The position numbers were made by a program, and so were the translations under genes. Source: Nevskia sp. (lineage in GTDB: Bacteria > Pseudomonadota > Gammaproteobacteria > Nevskiales > Nevskiaceae). Taken from it: a stretch of 64,000 bases of DNA. Shown here in pieces: positions 1 to 11,712 of the stretch (positions within the stretch are counted from its first letter, which is position 1; the number at the start of each line of letters is the position of its first letter). Where the stretch lies: positions 310,001 through 374,000 of the forward strand of contig NZ_JAKFUM010000007.1 of NCBI RefSeq assembly GCF_021732705.1. The letters run 5' to 3'. Below the pieces are notes generated by a model. The model had not been told where the DNA came from. It worked only from the letters and a program-made list of their open reading frames with translations, and did not search any database.

Positions 1-73
1 CGTCGAGAACGGTTGTTGCAACCGCATTCATCAGCGACCATACCGGCCCTTTTCGGGCACCCTCGATCCGCCA

Positions 74-1540
74 ATGAACTCCAAGATCCGCGAATGCCGC
101 CTGGCGATGCGCCACGCCGGAAGCTATGCCAGCTGGCGGGAAGCGGCGCTGGCATTCGATGCGGCCTCGGGCCTGGAGGACTGGAAGCATCAGGACGAGT
201 CGGATGATTACGACTGGCAGCTGATTCGAAGCCGTCTGGCTCAGATCCGCCAGTACCGGCAGACGCAGCAGATCACCAAGCTGGTCCATCACCTGCGGCA
301 GGGGCTGCACTGGAACCTCGGCAACAGCGCCAACCCGGCGCTGTACAGCCACGCCTACTGCGGCAGCAAGCGGCTGGTCGAAACCTACCTGCACGAAGTC
401 TGCGATGCGCTGCGCTGGATCGCCGATCACAGCTTCCCCGAGCTGCCGCTGGAGGCCAAGCGCAAGTTCTTCGGCGAGACCGCGAAGTCCTTCGGCCGCT
501 CGGCGCTGATGCTGTCCGGTGGCGCCACGCTGGGCCTGTTCCACGTCGGCGTGGTCAAGGCGCTGGTACGCGAAGACCTGCTGCCGGACGTCATTTCCGG
601 CTCTAGCGCCGGCTCGATCGTGGCGTCGGTGGTCGGCACGCGAGCGCCGGATGAACTGGAATCGCTGCTCGATCCGGACAACTCTTACTACCACTTCTGG
701 AAGCCGCTGGCGCTGCGCGACATGTGGCGCCATGGCGCGCTGATGGACCAGAACCAGATCGCGCTCGGCATTGCCCGCAACACTCACGACCTGACGTTCG
801 AGGAAAGCTTCGAGCGCTCCGGCCGCATCGTCAACATCACAGTGTCGCCGGCGGGCTTGAACCAGCCGCCGCGCCTGCTGAACTACCTGACGACGCCGTA
901 CCTGTACCTGCGCGAAGCGGTGCTCGCTTCCAGCGCCGTGCCGCTGCTGTTCCCGCCGGTGCAGCTGATGACCCGGGACGAAGACGGCAACCGCCTGCCG
1001 TACATGCCGAGCTTGCGCTGGACCGATGGCTCGCTGAAATCCGACCTGCCCGGCATCCGCTTGCGCCGCCTTCACAACGTCAATCACTTCATCGTCAGCC
1101 AGACCAATCCGCACGTGATCCCGTTCCTGCGCGGCGCGCCGGAGGAAGTGCGGCTCGGCGGCATGCTGCGCAACGTGGCGTACAGCGCGATCCGGGGTGG
1201 TGCCCGTTCGGCCATTGGCGTCGGCCGGCTGGGCCTGCCGCTCGATGGCATCCGCCGCCAGCTCGACAACGCCTCGTCGATCCTCGAGCAGGACTATCGC
1301 GGCAACATCACGATCCTGCCGAAGGTCAGCGTCTGGCGGTACGCGCATGTCACCGCAAACCCGAAGCTGGAAGCGGTGACCCGCTTCATCCTCGAAGGCG
1401 AACGGGCGACCTGGAAGCGCATCGCGATGATCCGCAACCAGTCGATGATCTCGCAGACACTGACCCGCTGCGTGAAGCAGGTGGAAAGCGAATCGCAGCG
1501 CGTGCCGCTGCGCGAGCTGAAGGCTGTGGCCACGCGCTGA
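74..1540 (+). CDS. Patatin-like phospholipase with N-terminal DUF3336 domain
   Basis: A 488-residue protein predicted to hydrolyse acyl esters of phospholipids or neutral lipids with a Ser-Asp dyad. The N-terminal ~140 residues resemble the DUF3336 region found in front of bacterial patatins. The core then shows the glycine-rich oxyanion segment GGATLGLFHVG (about 149-159), the nucleophile elbow GSSAG with Ser178, and the Asp-Gly pair near Asp318 in WTDGS. No signal peptide is visible, so it is probably cytoplasmic or membrane-associated. The first ATG at 74 gives a full-length family member. It stands alone on the plus strand, 91 bp before a DUF2490 gene. Family identity is firm; the lipid substrate is unknown. 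Confidence 0.9.
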   Translation: MNSKIRECRLAMRHAGSYASWREAALAFDAASGLEDWKHQDESDDYDWQLIRSRLAQIRQYRQTQQITKLVHHLRQGLHWNLGNSANPALYSHAYCGSKRLVETYLHEVCDALRWIADHSFPELPLEAKRKFFGETAKSFGRSALMLSGGATLGLFHVGVVKALVREDLLPDVISGSSAGSIVASVVGTRAPDELESLLDPDNSYYHFWKPLALRDMWRHGALMDQNQIALGIARNTHDLTFEESFERSGRIVNITVSPAGLNQPPRLLNYLTTPYLYLREAVLASSAVPLLFPPVQLMTRDEDGNRLPYMPSLRWTDGSLKSDLPGIRLRRLHNVNHFIVSQTNPHVIPFLRGAPEEVRLGGMLRNVAYSAIRGGARSAIGVGRLGLPLDGIRRQLDNASSILEQDYRGNITILPKVSVWRYAHVTANPKLEAVTRFILEGERATWKRIAMIRNQSMISQTLTRCVKQVESESQRVPLRELKAVATR

Positions 1541-1631
1541 TCGCCGCGCGCCGCGCGATGGGCATTCGCACGAAAAAACGACGTCCGGTTTCGTACGATG
1601 GTGGCGTGCCATCCCCCCGAGCCCGCCGCAG

Positions 1632-2345
1632 ATGCTGTCGAACCGAGTCCTGATCCGCCTTGCCCTGCCGCTGCTGACGGTGCCGCTGCTGTCGGTGCGC
1701 GCCGAAAGCCCGATCGTCCAGCAGACCGGCTGGGGCGCATGGTTCAACAACGCGGCGATCAATGAAGACATCGGGATCGTGTCCGATGTCCAGTTGCGCA
1801 GTCAGGATGAATGGGCCGGCCCGCGCACCTTGCTGATTCGACCGGGGCTGTCGTGGTACGTGCAACCCGGTCAGACGCTCAGCGCGGGCTACGCCTACAT
1901 CGGCACCTTCAACCGCGACGCCGAGGATGCCGTCGAACATCGCATCTGGCAGCAGTGGGTCAGCAGCTATCGGCTCCAGCGCGTGAACGTCAGCCAGCGG
2001 CTGCGGCTGGAACAGCGCTTCATCGGTCGGCCCGGCGCGCCGGACGTCTATTCCGATCGCTTCCGCTGGTTTGCGCGCGCCCAGCTGCCGCTCAACGCCG
2101 GCACCGGTGCCTTCACGCAGGGCGCCTTCCTCGCATTCCAGAACGAAGCGATGGTCAACCTCAGCGGCCGCGATGCGCTGAACGCGCCGCTGTTCGACCA
2201 GAACCGCGCCTACGTCGCCTTCGGCTGGCGTCTGAACAGGACCGCCGATGTCGAGATCGGCTACCTGAACCAGTGGATCAACGGCAAGAACCGCGACACC
2301 GTGAACCACGTGCTGCAGGTCGCGCTGTACACGTTCTTCCGCTGA
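1632..2345 (+). CDS. DUF2490 family outer-membrane protein
   Basis: A 237-residue exported protein. Residues 1-24 form a signal peptide (hydrophobic stretch, then SVRA). The mature part begins with a WGAWFNN-like segment and alternates aromatic and polar residues, with an RLEQRF motif, ending in an aromatic residue as outer-membrane beta-barrels do (YTFFR). These are features of DUF2490, a predicted small beta-barrel without a known role. It ends 15 bp from the 3' end of valS, which runs the other way. Confidence 0.8.
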   Translation: MLSNRVLIRLALPLLTVPLLSVRAESPIVQQTGWGAWFNNAAINEDIGIVSDVQLRSQDEWAGPRTLLIRPGLSWYVQPGQTLSAGYAYIGTFNRDAEDAVEHRIWQQWVSSYRLQRVNVSQRLRLEQRFIGRPGAPDVYSDRFRWFARAQLPLNAGTGAFTQGAFLAFQNEAMVNLSGRDALNAPLFDQNRAYVAFGWRLNRTADVEIGYLNQWINGKNRDTVNHVLQVALYTFFR

Positions 2346-2360
2346 GGCCGCTGACGCCGC

Positions 2361-5387
<3,027 letters not shown>

Positions 5388-5533
5388 GGAATCTCTGCTG
5401 TCGGAATGCGGCCACGGCACGCGGAACGCGCGCCGGATCACGGCATCCGGGTGGGGTTTGATGTTAGGGGTGACGCTGGTTTGGGGGCCGCCATTGTAGT
5501 GCGACGCCGTATGCGGGAACGCACCCGCAGGCA

Positions 5534-5944
5534 CTACTCGTAACGCGCGCGGTACGGCGCGCTGCGGTTCGGCGCATCCGGCTGCGTGCAGCTCGGCCCG
5601 CGGGTGACCTCGATGCCGCTGACCACGCCTTCACGCTCGACCACCGTCACCTGATCGCGGTTCAGGCAGGCGAAGCTGACAACCCCCGGACGCTCTTCGC
5701 AGGCGAGAAAGTGCTCGGCGCTGCGGGTGGTGCCGGATTCGTCGAGATAATTGCCGCCGCGGCGGGTGCAGGCAAAGCCGAGGCCGGACAGCTTCGATTC
5801 CGCCGTCACGATCGCCATGCCGTACGGCACGGTGCTGCGAATCTCGTCGCGACGGCCGGCATCCGGGGTCTGACTGAACAGGCTGCAGCCGGCCAACGCG
5901 CTGGCAGCGACGGTCAGAACGGCGATGCGGACGATGGAAGTCAT
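5534..5944 (-). CDS. Small lipoprotein of unknown function
   Basis: About 136 residues. Starting at the ATG at 5944 gives a short basic N-terminus, a hydrophobic helix and the lipobox LAGC at around residue 19, so the protein is predicted to be lipid-anchored. The mature domain has four further cysteines ([26 protein letters not shown]), which suggests two disulfides in the periplasm. An in-frame ATG 12 codons upstream would spoil the signal peptide. It follows holC on the same strand with about 32 bp between them. I do not recognise a named family. Confidence 0.75.
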   Translation of the reverse strand: MTSIVRIAVLTVAASALAGCSLFSQTPDAGRRDEIRSTVPYGMAIVTAESKLSGLGFACTRRGGNYLDESGTTRSAEHFLACEERPGVVSFACLNRDQVTVVEREGVVSGIEVTRGPSCTQPDAPNRSAPYRARYE

Positions 5945-5976
5945 TGGATTCGCTCGGAAAGTCGTGACGGGCCGAT

Positions 5977-6411
5977 TCACAGATCATGCTTCGCGAGCTC
6001 GTAGCCGCGATCGCGATAGAACTTGTAGCGGGTGCGCGATTCGGCGCGCGCGGCCGGATCGGCATCGACGATTTCGAGCACGCGTTCGAAGCGGCTGAAG
6101 AATTCCGGGATGTCGAGGCCCAGGTTGATCATCACGCCGTCGTAGCTTGGCGGCGGCTCGCTGTGGCCGATCAGCACGGCCGGCAGCGGTTCTTCAAGCG
6201 GCTCGCCCTGCTTTTCGTGGGCGATGAACGCACCCTGGCGAAAGGTCCACAGCGCGGCGTCGAGGGCATCGGCAGTGGCGGCGTCCGGCACGTAGGCGAA
6301 CACGCGCTTGCCGCTGGCGGTGGCCTTGTCGCACAGCTTGCAGGCGGTCAGCACGTGGTTGGTGCTGGCGGCGAACTGATCGGACAAAACGTAGAAGTCG
6401 ATGCGGGTCAC
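5977..6411 (-). CDS. holC: DNA polymerase III subunit chi
   Basis: Chi links the replicative clamp loader, through psi, to single-stranded DNA-binding protein. The protein begins TRIDFYVL, typical of chi, and carries the conserved CKLCDKA, VFAYVPD and LWTF segments; total length 144 residues fits the family (about 140-150). The start chosen is the GTG at 6411, immediately before TRIDFY; the frame remains open to 6489 but the extra residues overlap the terminator of the upstream gene. No clear Shine-Dalgarno precedes it. holC often sits next to valS, as here with only the lipoprotein between them. Confidence 0.92.
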   Translation of the reverse strand: MTRIDFYVLSDQFAASTNHVLTACKLCDKATASGKRVFAYVPDAATADALDAALWTFRQGAFIAHEKQGEPLEEPLPAVLIGHSEPPPSYDGVMINLGLDIPEFFSRFERVLEIVDADPAARAESRTRYKFYRDRGYELAKHDL

Positions 6412-6454
6412 GGCGGGCGGCGGTGCGTGCAGGCGCCAAGGATACTGCCCGCCC

Positions 6455-6485
6455 AAAAAAAAGAGCGATCCAGACCTCGGATCGC
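6455..6485 (-). terminator. Rho-independent terminator of the OmpA-family gene
   Basis: Read on the minus strand: 7-bp stem GCGATCC/GGATCGC (6465-6485) with a 7-nt loop, followed almost at once by a run of eight T (complement of the A run at 6455-6462). It lies 70 bp after the stop of the OmpA-family gene. Confidence 0.9.
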
Positions 6486-6554
6486 CCAATTGCTGCCTGC
6501 CTCTGGTCGCGACGCGGCGCTCAGGTACCGCGCCGCGTCACGAGGTTCTGTTGC

Positions 6555-7976
6555 TTACTGGATGATCTTCATCTCGACGCGACGGTTGTCGGCGCGGCCG
6601 GTGTCGTCATCGTTGCTGGCGACCGGATTCGCTTCGCCGTAGCCCTTCGCGGTCAGCACGTTGGCGGCAACGCCGCGGCTGATCAGGTAGGTGCGAACCG
6701 AGTTGGCGCGCGCCTCCGACAGCTTCTGGTTGGCCGCGTCCGAGCCGACGCTGTCGGTGTAGCCCGCGATCTCGATCTGGAATCCCGGCGAATCGATGAT
6801 CGTCTTCGCCGTGGTGTCGAGGACAGTCTTCGAGTCGTTGGTCAGCAGCGCCTTGTTGAACGCGAAATGCACGTTCTTCAGGATCAGCGACTGGTTCACG
6901 GCGCAGCCGTTCGCGGTGACCTTCTTGCCAGCCGGGGTGTTCGGGCACTGGTCGATGCCATCGGCCACGCCGTCACCATCGGTGTCGGCAATCGCTGGCG
7001 CCGGCGGCACGATCGAGCAGCCCTTGGCGTCGACATTGGTGCCCGGCGGCGTGTTCGGGCACTGGTCGGCGTAATCCGGAACCTTGTCGCCGTCGCTGTC
7101 GATCGGGCAGCCCTTCGCGTCCACCGTGGCGCCGGCTGGCGTGTTCGGGCAGAAGTCGAGCTTGTCGTTGACGCCGTCCTTGTCGGTGTCGATCGGGCAG
7201 CCCTTCGCGTCCACCGGGGTACCGGCCGGGGTGTTCGGGCACTGGTCACGCTTGTCCGGCACGCCGTCGCCGTCGAGATCGGACGGCTTGGCTTCGGCGA
7301 TCGTGTAGCGCACCGACAGCAGGGCCGACTGGCCGTTGTAGCCGGAATCAACTCGGCCGCCGACGGCCGGGCTAGCGTCGAAGTGGCCCTTCTCGGTGCC
7401 GACGTAGCGGTAGTCGACCGACGCGGTCAGGCGGCGGGTCAGATCGAAGCCGATGCCGGCACCGGCCTGGTAGGCGAAGACGGTGTCGTGGTCATTGACC
7501 AGCTCGGTGCCGCCGGCACCGAAGTTTTCCTGCCACAGCGAGGTGACACCGCCACCGATGCCGATGTACGGATGCACGGTCTTGAACAGGCCGCTCTCGC
7601 TCTTCAGGTCATACCAGAGGTTGGCGAAGGCGCTGCGGGCGTCCTTGCGGCCATCGGCGTCGGCGGAGCCGAGGCTGCCGAAGATGTTCTTGTAGCGGCT
7701 CTGGCGATAGGCCAGTTCCAGTTCCGGGCGCAAGCCGTTGGCAAAACCATAGCCGGTGGTGACGCCGCCGACCCAGCCGAGCTTGTACTTCTCCGAGAAT
7801 TCGGCCGTCGGACCGCCGAAGCCGCCGAGGGTCAGGGTGTCGTTCGACTGGCGCTGCCAGTCGGCACCGCCTTCGAGGCCGAGATACCAGCCGTCGCCGG
7901 CGGCGGCATTGCCGCAGAAGGTGGCGAGAATCGCGGCCGCGAACGGGGCGCGCAGGGAACGAGTGTTGATGTGCAT
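6555..7976 (-). CDS. OmpA-family outer-membrane protein with thrombospondin type 3 repeats
   Basis: A 473-residue exported protein: signal peptide (1-26, ending NAAA), an N-terminal eight-strand-like beta-barrel to about residue 215, then four calcium-binding thrombospondin type 3 repeats (D-D-D patterns such as DLDGDGVPD and CPNTPAGT, each ending with KGC or NGC), and a C-terminal OmpA-like peptidoglycan-binding domain with the signature TDSVGSDAANQKLSEARA. It would tether the outer membrane to the cell wall as OprF/OmpA proteins do. The start ATG at 7976 has a good AAGGAG ribosome site. A terminator follows at 6455-6485. Confidence 0.93.
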   Translation of the reverse strand: MHINTRSLRAPFAAAILATFCGNAAAGDGWYLGLEGGADWQRQSNDTLTLGGFGGPTAEFSEKYKLGWVGGVTTGYGFANGLRPELELAYRQSRYKNIFGSLGSADADGRKDARSAFANLWYDLKSESGLFKTVHPYIGIGGGVTSLWQENFGAGGTELVNDHDTVFAYQAGAGIGFDLTRRLTASVDYRYVGTEKGHFDASPAVGGRVDSGYNGQSALLSVRYTIAEAKPSDLDGDGVPDKRDQCPNTPAGTPVDAKGCPIDTDKDGVNDKLDFCPNTPAGATVDAKGCPIDSDGDKVPDYADQCPNTPPGTNVDAKGCSIVPPAPAIADTDGDGVADGIDQCPNTPAGKKVTANGCAVNQSLILKNVHFAFNKALLTNDSKTVLDTTAKTIIDSPGFQIEIAGYTDSVGSDAANQKLSEARANSVRTYLISRGVAANVLTAKGYGEANPVASNDDDTGRADNRRVEMKIIQ

Positions 7977-8174
7977 GACAGCTCCTTGCCTTGTTTCAGG
8001 CGATGGGTCTTTTGGTGGATGACGGGTGCCGTTGCCCGGAAATCGGTTGGCGGCGAGCCGCGCAGCGCGTCGGGGGAATGCGCTGCGCGGCCGTTACGAC
8101 GGCTGTCGGATAATCCGGATCAGCCTTGCAGCGGCTTCAATTCAGCGCGGGGATGCGCCGGAACGGGTCGGGTC

Positions 8175-8372
8175 TCAGAGCGAATCCTCGAGTTCCTTGA
8201 TCTGCGCCTCGGCCTTGTCCTTGGTCAGGCCGTACTTCTCCTGCAGCTTGCCGATCAGCACGTCGCGCTTGCCTTCGGCGGCGACGAGATCGTCGTCGGT
8301 GAGTTCGCCCCACTTCGCCTTGACCTTGCCGGTGAGCTGCTTGAGCTTGCCCTTGATGATGTCTTCGTTCAT
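8175..8372 (-). CDS. CsbD-family stress protein
   Basis: A 65-residue, highly charged soluble protein with the CsbD signature: MNEDIIKGKLKQLTGKVK at the start and WGELTDDDL in the middle. CsbD proteins are induced by general stress in many bacteria; their molecular action is unknown. The ATG at 8372 is preceded by AAGGAG at good spacing; a TTG two codons upstream is less likely. It heads a run of small stress-type genes on the minus strand (to 9941). Confidence 0.93.
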   Translation of the reverse strand: MNEDIIKGKLKQLTGKVKAKWGELTDDDLVAAEGKRDVLIGKLQEKYGLTKDKAEAQIKELEDSL

Positions 8373-8410
8373 GTCCAACTCCTTGTGTGAGAAACAATTT
8401 CCTGCATTCG

Positions 8411-8429
8411 CCGGGGACGGTTTCCCCGG
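8411..8429. other. GC-rich stem-loop between the DUF2383-like gene and csbD
   Basis: CCGGGGA / TCCCCGG, 7-bp stem with 5-nt loop, just after the stop of the DUF2383-like gene and within the 5' leader of the CsbD gene. No T-run follows on either strand, so it may be a weak terminator or an RNA-stability element. Confidence 0.45.
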
Positions 8430-8436
8430 TTTGCCA

Positions 8437-8982
8437 CTATCTCGACGACGATGGATTCGGCGTCGTCGATCCGGACCCCACCCGCCACGCCGGCGGCGCG
8501 GTCATGCGCGCGGTCGGGCGGGATCCGGCCTTCTGGCGAGGGTTGGCACCCTCGCCGCACAGCCGCCGCAGGTCGGCATGACAGGCCGAGACCTGCGGCA
8601 GATACCGTTTCAGCGCCAGGCGCAGGGCCGGTGCCGGCTTGCCGGCCAGCCACTGCTCGCAGCGATGCAGCAGGCGGTCTTCGGCCGCGACCAGCGCCGC
8701 GACATCGCCGCCCGTGACCAGCGCCCGACCGGCGGCTGGCCACCAGCGCCGGTACAGCCGATCGCTGCGCCGGCAGCGGCTCGCCGTCGGCACCGTCGGG
8801 TCGATGACGACCCCGAGCTGCGCCGCGATCTGCTGCACGAGTTCCGCCTTGGCCGTCGCCAGCCTGGCGAAGACCTGGCCGGTGGCCGGATCGGCGCTGA
8901 TGCAAGCCAACACTTCGCAGTGCCGGCGCGCATCACCGAGCTGGTCCAGCACCACGGCCAGTCCTTCCGGTCGGCGCTTCAT
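8437..8982 (-). CDS. DUF2383-like (PA2169-type) four-helix-bundle protein, divergent
   Basis: A 181-residue soluble protein. It matches the layout of the DUF2383 family: an N-terminal helix (VVLDQLGDARRH), a helix pair with FARLATAKAELVQQIAAQLG, and a C-terminal pair ending LPQVSACHADLRRLC, a fold related to ferritin-like bundles. The match is by pattern and is weaker than usual; the C-terminal 35-40 residues (rich in Pro, Arg, Ser) look unstructured. The ATG at 8982 is used, with no strong ribosome site. DUF2383, BON, CsbD and DUF1328 proteins are often found together as envelope or osmotic stress genes, which fits this neighbourhood. Confidence 0.6.
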   Translation of the reverse strand: MKRRPEGLAVVLDQLGDARRHCEVLACISADPATGQVFARLATAKAELVQQIAAQLGVVIDPTVPTASRCRRSDRLYRRWWPAAGRALVTGGDVAALVAAEDRLLHRCEQWLAGKPAPALRLALKRYLPQVSACHADLRRLCGEGANPRQKAGSRPTARMTAPPAWRVGSGSTTPNPSSSR

Positions 8983-9026
8983 GACGGGGATCGGCGTTCG
9001 CTGCGTTCAGGCTGCGGCCGCCGCGA

Positions 9027-9674
9027 TCAGCGGCTGGCGACCTTCAGAGCGCCGGCGTCGACCTTGCGGACACCGCTGGTGCGGGTGGCGATCGAGATCG
9101 CCTTCTCGCGCTCCGCGCCGCTGCTGACATCGCCGCTCAGGGTCACGGCGCCATCGCGGGTGGTGACGTTGATCGCCGTGCCCTTGGTCGTTTCATCGGC
9201 GATCAGCGCCGCCTTCAGCTTGGTCGTGATCACCGTGTCGGCAATCGCGTCACCGGTGTTCTCGGCCACCTTGTCGGCTTCCTTGGCGAAGGTATCGAGT
9301 GCGGTCGGCGCCGAGATGCGGTTGTCGACACCCTTCACGTCGCTGGCGGAACGGGCCAGTTCCTCGGCCGCTTCCTTCGCCGCGCTCTTGGTCGCGGTGC
9401 CGCTCAGGGTGACGACGCCGTTGTTGGTCTCGACCGAGATGTCCGAGCCTTCGGTGCGCGAATCGCTGGCGATGCGGCCCTTGATCTGCGCGGTGATCGC
9501 GGTGTCGTCGATGGCCTTGCCGATCGAGCTGCTTTCCTTCGGTGCGGCGGCGGCAGCGCTGTCGGACAGCTGGCCGTCCGTCTTCTTGCAGGCGGCGACG
9601 CCGAAGGCCGTGACGAGCGCGGCGGCGATCAGCAGGTTGCGCGGGGTGTTCGGTGTCTTGTTGCGATTGTTCAT
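9027..9674 (-). CDS. BON-domain lipoprotein, OsmY-like
   Basis: A 215-residue exported protein with two BON domains (about 50-120 and 140-213), each with the GxVxLSGxV-type core (NNGVVTLSGTA, RDGAVTLSGDV). BON proteins such as OsmY bind membranes or chaperone outer-membrane proteins in the periplasm and are induced by osmotic stress. The N-terminus has a hydrophobic segment ending VAAC, a plausible lipobox at about residue 29. The ATG at 9674 has an AGAGG site at proper spacing. It lies downstream of DUF1328 on the same strand. Confidence 0.92.
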   Translation of the reverse strand: MNNRNKTPNTPRNLLIAAALVTAFGVAACKKTDGQLSDSAAAAAPKESSSIGKAIDDTAITAQIKGRIASDSRTEGSDISVETNNGVVTLSGTATKSAAKEAAEELARSASDVKGVDNRISAPTALDTFAKEADKVAENTGDAIADTVITTKLKAALIADETTKGTAINVTTRDGAVTLSGDVSSGAEREKAISIATRTSGVRKVDAGALKVASR

Positions 9675-9735
9675 GGGGTTACCTCTGATTTTCTGGGCAG
9701 GTTTTCGGGCGGGTTTCAGCGTGTTTTCAAGCGAA

Positions 9736-9770
9736 GCGGCAGCAGCGCGGCGGGGGACGCCTGCTGCCGC
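9736..9770 (-). terminator. Stem-loop after the DUF1328 gene
   Basis: Nine-base-pair perfect stem GCGGCAGCA / TGCTGCCGC with a 17-nt GC-rich loop, lying 6 bp after the DUF1328 stop. There is no clean T-run, so termination is probable but not certain. Confidence 0.55.
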
Positions 9771-9776
9771 GGGTCG

Positions 9777-9941
9777 TCAGGCCTTGACCCGGCGGCCGAA
9801 CAGCAGCGACACGACCGCGAGCACGAGGAAGACGAGAAACAGCAACTTGGCGATGCCGACCGCGCTGCCGGCGATGCCGGTAAAGCCGAGGGCGGCCGCG
9901 ATCAGGGCGATGACGAAAAAGACGACGGCGTAATGGAGCAT
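9777..9941 (-). CDS. DUF1328 (UPF0391, YtjA-type) small membrane protein
   Basis: A 54-residue protein, too short for many gene finders. It starts [20 protein letters not shown] and has two hydrophobic helices (about 5-25 and 30-48) separated by [12 protein letters not shown], ending in a basic tail (FGRRVKA). That is the complete DUF1328/UPF0391 signature of inner-membrane proteins seen beside stress genes. The ATG at 9941 has AGGAGA six bases upstream. Function is unknown. Confidence 0.93.
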   Translation of the reverse strand: MLHYAVVFFVIALIAAALGFTGIAGSAVGIAKLLFLVFLVLAVVSLLFGRRVKA

Positions 9942-10329
9942 CCGGTTTCTCCTGGTGTGGCCGGAGCCGATGACGACGTTCCCGGCAGTTCGCTGCGGGG
10001 TCGGCCGTCACGACCTTCGGCTTCAAGCGGTGGCGCCGCGAATCGGCTGCCTGTGCCCTTTACATCTCACAAGCCGTGCCAACTATTTTTCCTATATTTT
10101 TCAATAGTTTGTAAGATCGAAAGGAAGCCGCGATCCGGCATCTTGCAAGATGCCGGCATGCAGGTCTTGCAAAATGCAATGCTGACCGACCAAAAACGCG
10201 AACGGTCCGGCCTGATTCGGCACGATTCGGCGGGATCGACGAACATGCAGGCTGATCACGGTGGTTTCGGCACAGGATCACGACCGTTGCGGCCGAACCG
10301 CAGCCCGCGCCATCACGGAGGACCCAGAC
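9942..10329. promoter_or_regulatory. Divergent control region between DUF1328 and algB
   Basis: 388 bp without a gene. It has an AT-rich patch at about 10079-10120 that stands out against the GC-rich surroundings, with inverted AACTATT/AATAGTT arms (10081-10087 and 10113-10119) around TATATT, plus the palindrome and direct repeat listed separately. Promoters for the algB gene and for the stress genes on the other strand should both be here. Confidence 0.7.
10137..10177. promoter_or_regulatory. Perfect 18-bp palindrome plus direct repeat upstream of algB
   Basis: 10137-10154 is an uninterrupted palindrome (GGCATCTTG CAAGATGCC). Its right part, TCTTGCAAGATGC (10141), recurs 24 bp later as TCTTGCAAAATGC (10165) with one mismatch, about two helical turns on the same DNA face. 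This arrangement fits binding of a dimeric regulator such as AlgB itself (a Fis-type HTH protein), but the binder is inferred. Confidence 0.6.
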
Positions 10330-11688
10330 TTGGCTGACAAGAGCGGAGGCCGCGTGCTCGTCGTCGATGACGAAGCCGCGCTGCTGAAGACGTTTCGCTA
10401 CTGCCTCGAGGACGACGGCCACACCGTGGCCACGGCCGCGAGCGGCGAACAGGCGATGGCGCTGATCCACAGTCGCGTGTTCGATGTCTGCTTTCTCGAC
10501 CTGAGCCTTGGCGACACCAATGCGCTGGCGCTGCTGCCGGCGATCAAGACCGCGGCACCGTGGCTGCGCGTGGTCATCGTCACCGCGCATTCGTCGGTCG
10601 ATACCGCGGTGCAGGCGATGCGGCTGGGTGCGATGGATTACCTCGTGAAGCCGTGCTCGCCGGAGCAGCTGCGCATTGCCGCCGCCACCCATCTGCACGC
10701 GCGCCGGCTGGACCTGCGGCTGGAAGAACTGGAGCGCGAGCAGGGCCGGCCCGCCGGCGATGCCCAGCTGGTGAGCCTGGCGCCGGCGATGGCCGCCTTG
10801 CTCGATACTGCGAAGCAAGTCGCTGAAAGCGAAGCGAATATTCTGGTGTTGGGCGAAAGCGGTACCGGCAAGGGCGTGATCGCCAAGGCCATCCACCGCT
10901 GGAGTGCGCGACACGCCGCGCCGTTCGTGACCATCAACAGCCCGGGCCTGTCGGGGGAGCTGTTCGAAAGCGAGCTGTTCGGCCACCGCAAAGGCGCGTT
11001 CACCGGTGCCGTGGCCAACTCGCCGGGCCGGGTGTCGCAGGCCGATGGCGGCACGCTGTTTCTCGACGAAATCGGCGAAGTGCCGATCGGCCTGCAGGCG
11101 AAGCTGCTGCGCTTCCTGCAGGACAAGGCCTACGAAAGCGTCGGCGATCCGGTCACCCGTCAGGCCGATGTGCGGCTGGTGGCCGCGACCAACCGCGACC
11201 TGAACGCGATGGTCCGCGCCGGCACGTTCCGCGAAGACCTGCTGTACCGGCTCGATGTCATCCGCATCCACCTGCCGCCGCTGCGCGAGCGGATCGAGGA
11301 TCTGCCGCAGCTGGCCGCCGGCTTCCTCGACGAATTCATCCGCATCCACCGCGGCCGCGCGCGCGGCTTCAGCGACGACGCCCTCGCGGCACTGGGCCGC
11401 CACCGCTGGCCGGGGAACATTCGCGAGCTGCGCAATGTCATTGAGCGCGCGAGCATTTTGTGTCGCGGCGAGCTGATCGAACCGCGCGATCTCGCGCTGG
11501 GTGAAGCGGGTGCCGGACCTGCCGGCACTGCGTCACGGCAGACCGGCAGCGGCCTGAGCCTGCAGGCACTGGAACGCGAACATATCCTGACCGTGCTCGG
11601 CGAAGCCGAAACGCTGGAAGCGGCGGCCAAGCAGCTCGGCATCGACGCCTCGACGCTTTATCGCAAGCGCAAGCAGTACGGCATCTGA
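10330..11688 (+). CDS. algB: AlgB-type sigma-54-dependent response regulator
   Basis: About 452 residues. Receiver domain with acidic pair Asp13-Asp14, phospho-acceptor Asp57 (CFLDLSLGD) and the switch Lys in YLVKPCSP. AAA+ domain with Walker A GESGTGKG, the sigma-54 loop GAFTGA at 222-227 and Walker B TLFLDEIGE. The C-terminal Fis-type HTH ends LGIDASTLYRKRKQYGI, which like FRYCLEDDGHTVATA strongly recalls AlgB of Pseudomonas, the regulator that works with KinB in alginate and virulence control. The start is a TTG at 10330: it has GGAGG 8 bases upstream and the product begins right before GRVLVVDDE. The KinB-like kinase gene follows 100 bp later, beyond a terminator-like hairpin. Confidence 0.9.
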   Translation: MADKSGGRVLVVDDEAALLKTFRYCLEDDGHTVATAASGEQAMALIHSRVFDVCFLDLSLGDTNALALLPAIKTAAPWLRVVIVTAHSSVDTAVQAMRLGAMDYLVKPCSPEQLRIAAATHLHARRLDLRLEELEREQGRPAGDAQLVSLAPAMAALLDTAKQVAESEANILVLGESGTGKGVIAKAIHRWSARHAAPFVTINSPGLSGELFESELFGHRKGAFTGAVANSPGRVSQADGGTLFLDEIGEVPIGLQAKLLRFLQDKAYESVGDPVTRQADVRLVAATNRDLNAMVRAGTFREDLLYRLDVIRIHLPPLRERIEDLPQLAAGFLDEFIRIHRGRARGFSDDALAALGRHRWPGNIRELRNVIERASILCRGELIEPRDLALGEAGAGPAGTASRQTGSGLSLQALEREHILTVLGEAETLEAAAKQLGIDASTLYRKRKQYGI

Positions 11689-11712
11689 AGGTCACGCCCG
11701 GCGCCGCTTCGT

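Noticed and set aside
1-73. Short stem CGGTTG/CAACCG at the window start as a terminator
   Set aside because: The stem is six bp with a 3-nt loop and no T-run; the upstream gene is not visible.
6423-8390. Long plus-strand open frame opposite the OmpA-family gene
   Set aside because: The minus strand has a complete OmpA/TSP3 protein with signal peptide and terminator; the plus frame is a shadow.
8026-9933. A 635-codon plus-strand open frame across the stress-gene cluster
   Set aside because: Its composition is that of antisense noise (Arg/Ala/Ser rich, no domain), while the minus strand carries well-recognised CsbD and BON genes.
9942-10010. AlgU/sigma-E type promoter (GAACTG ... TC) for DUF1328
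   Set aside because: The -10 part (TCGG) is poor and the spacer is one or two bases short.
10067-10085. Sigma-54 promoter (TGGCACGG...) on the minus strand upstream of DUF1328
   Set aside because: The -24 GG element is good but the -12 GC at the required distance reads GA, so the match is incomplete.
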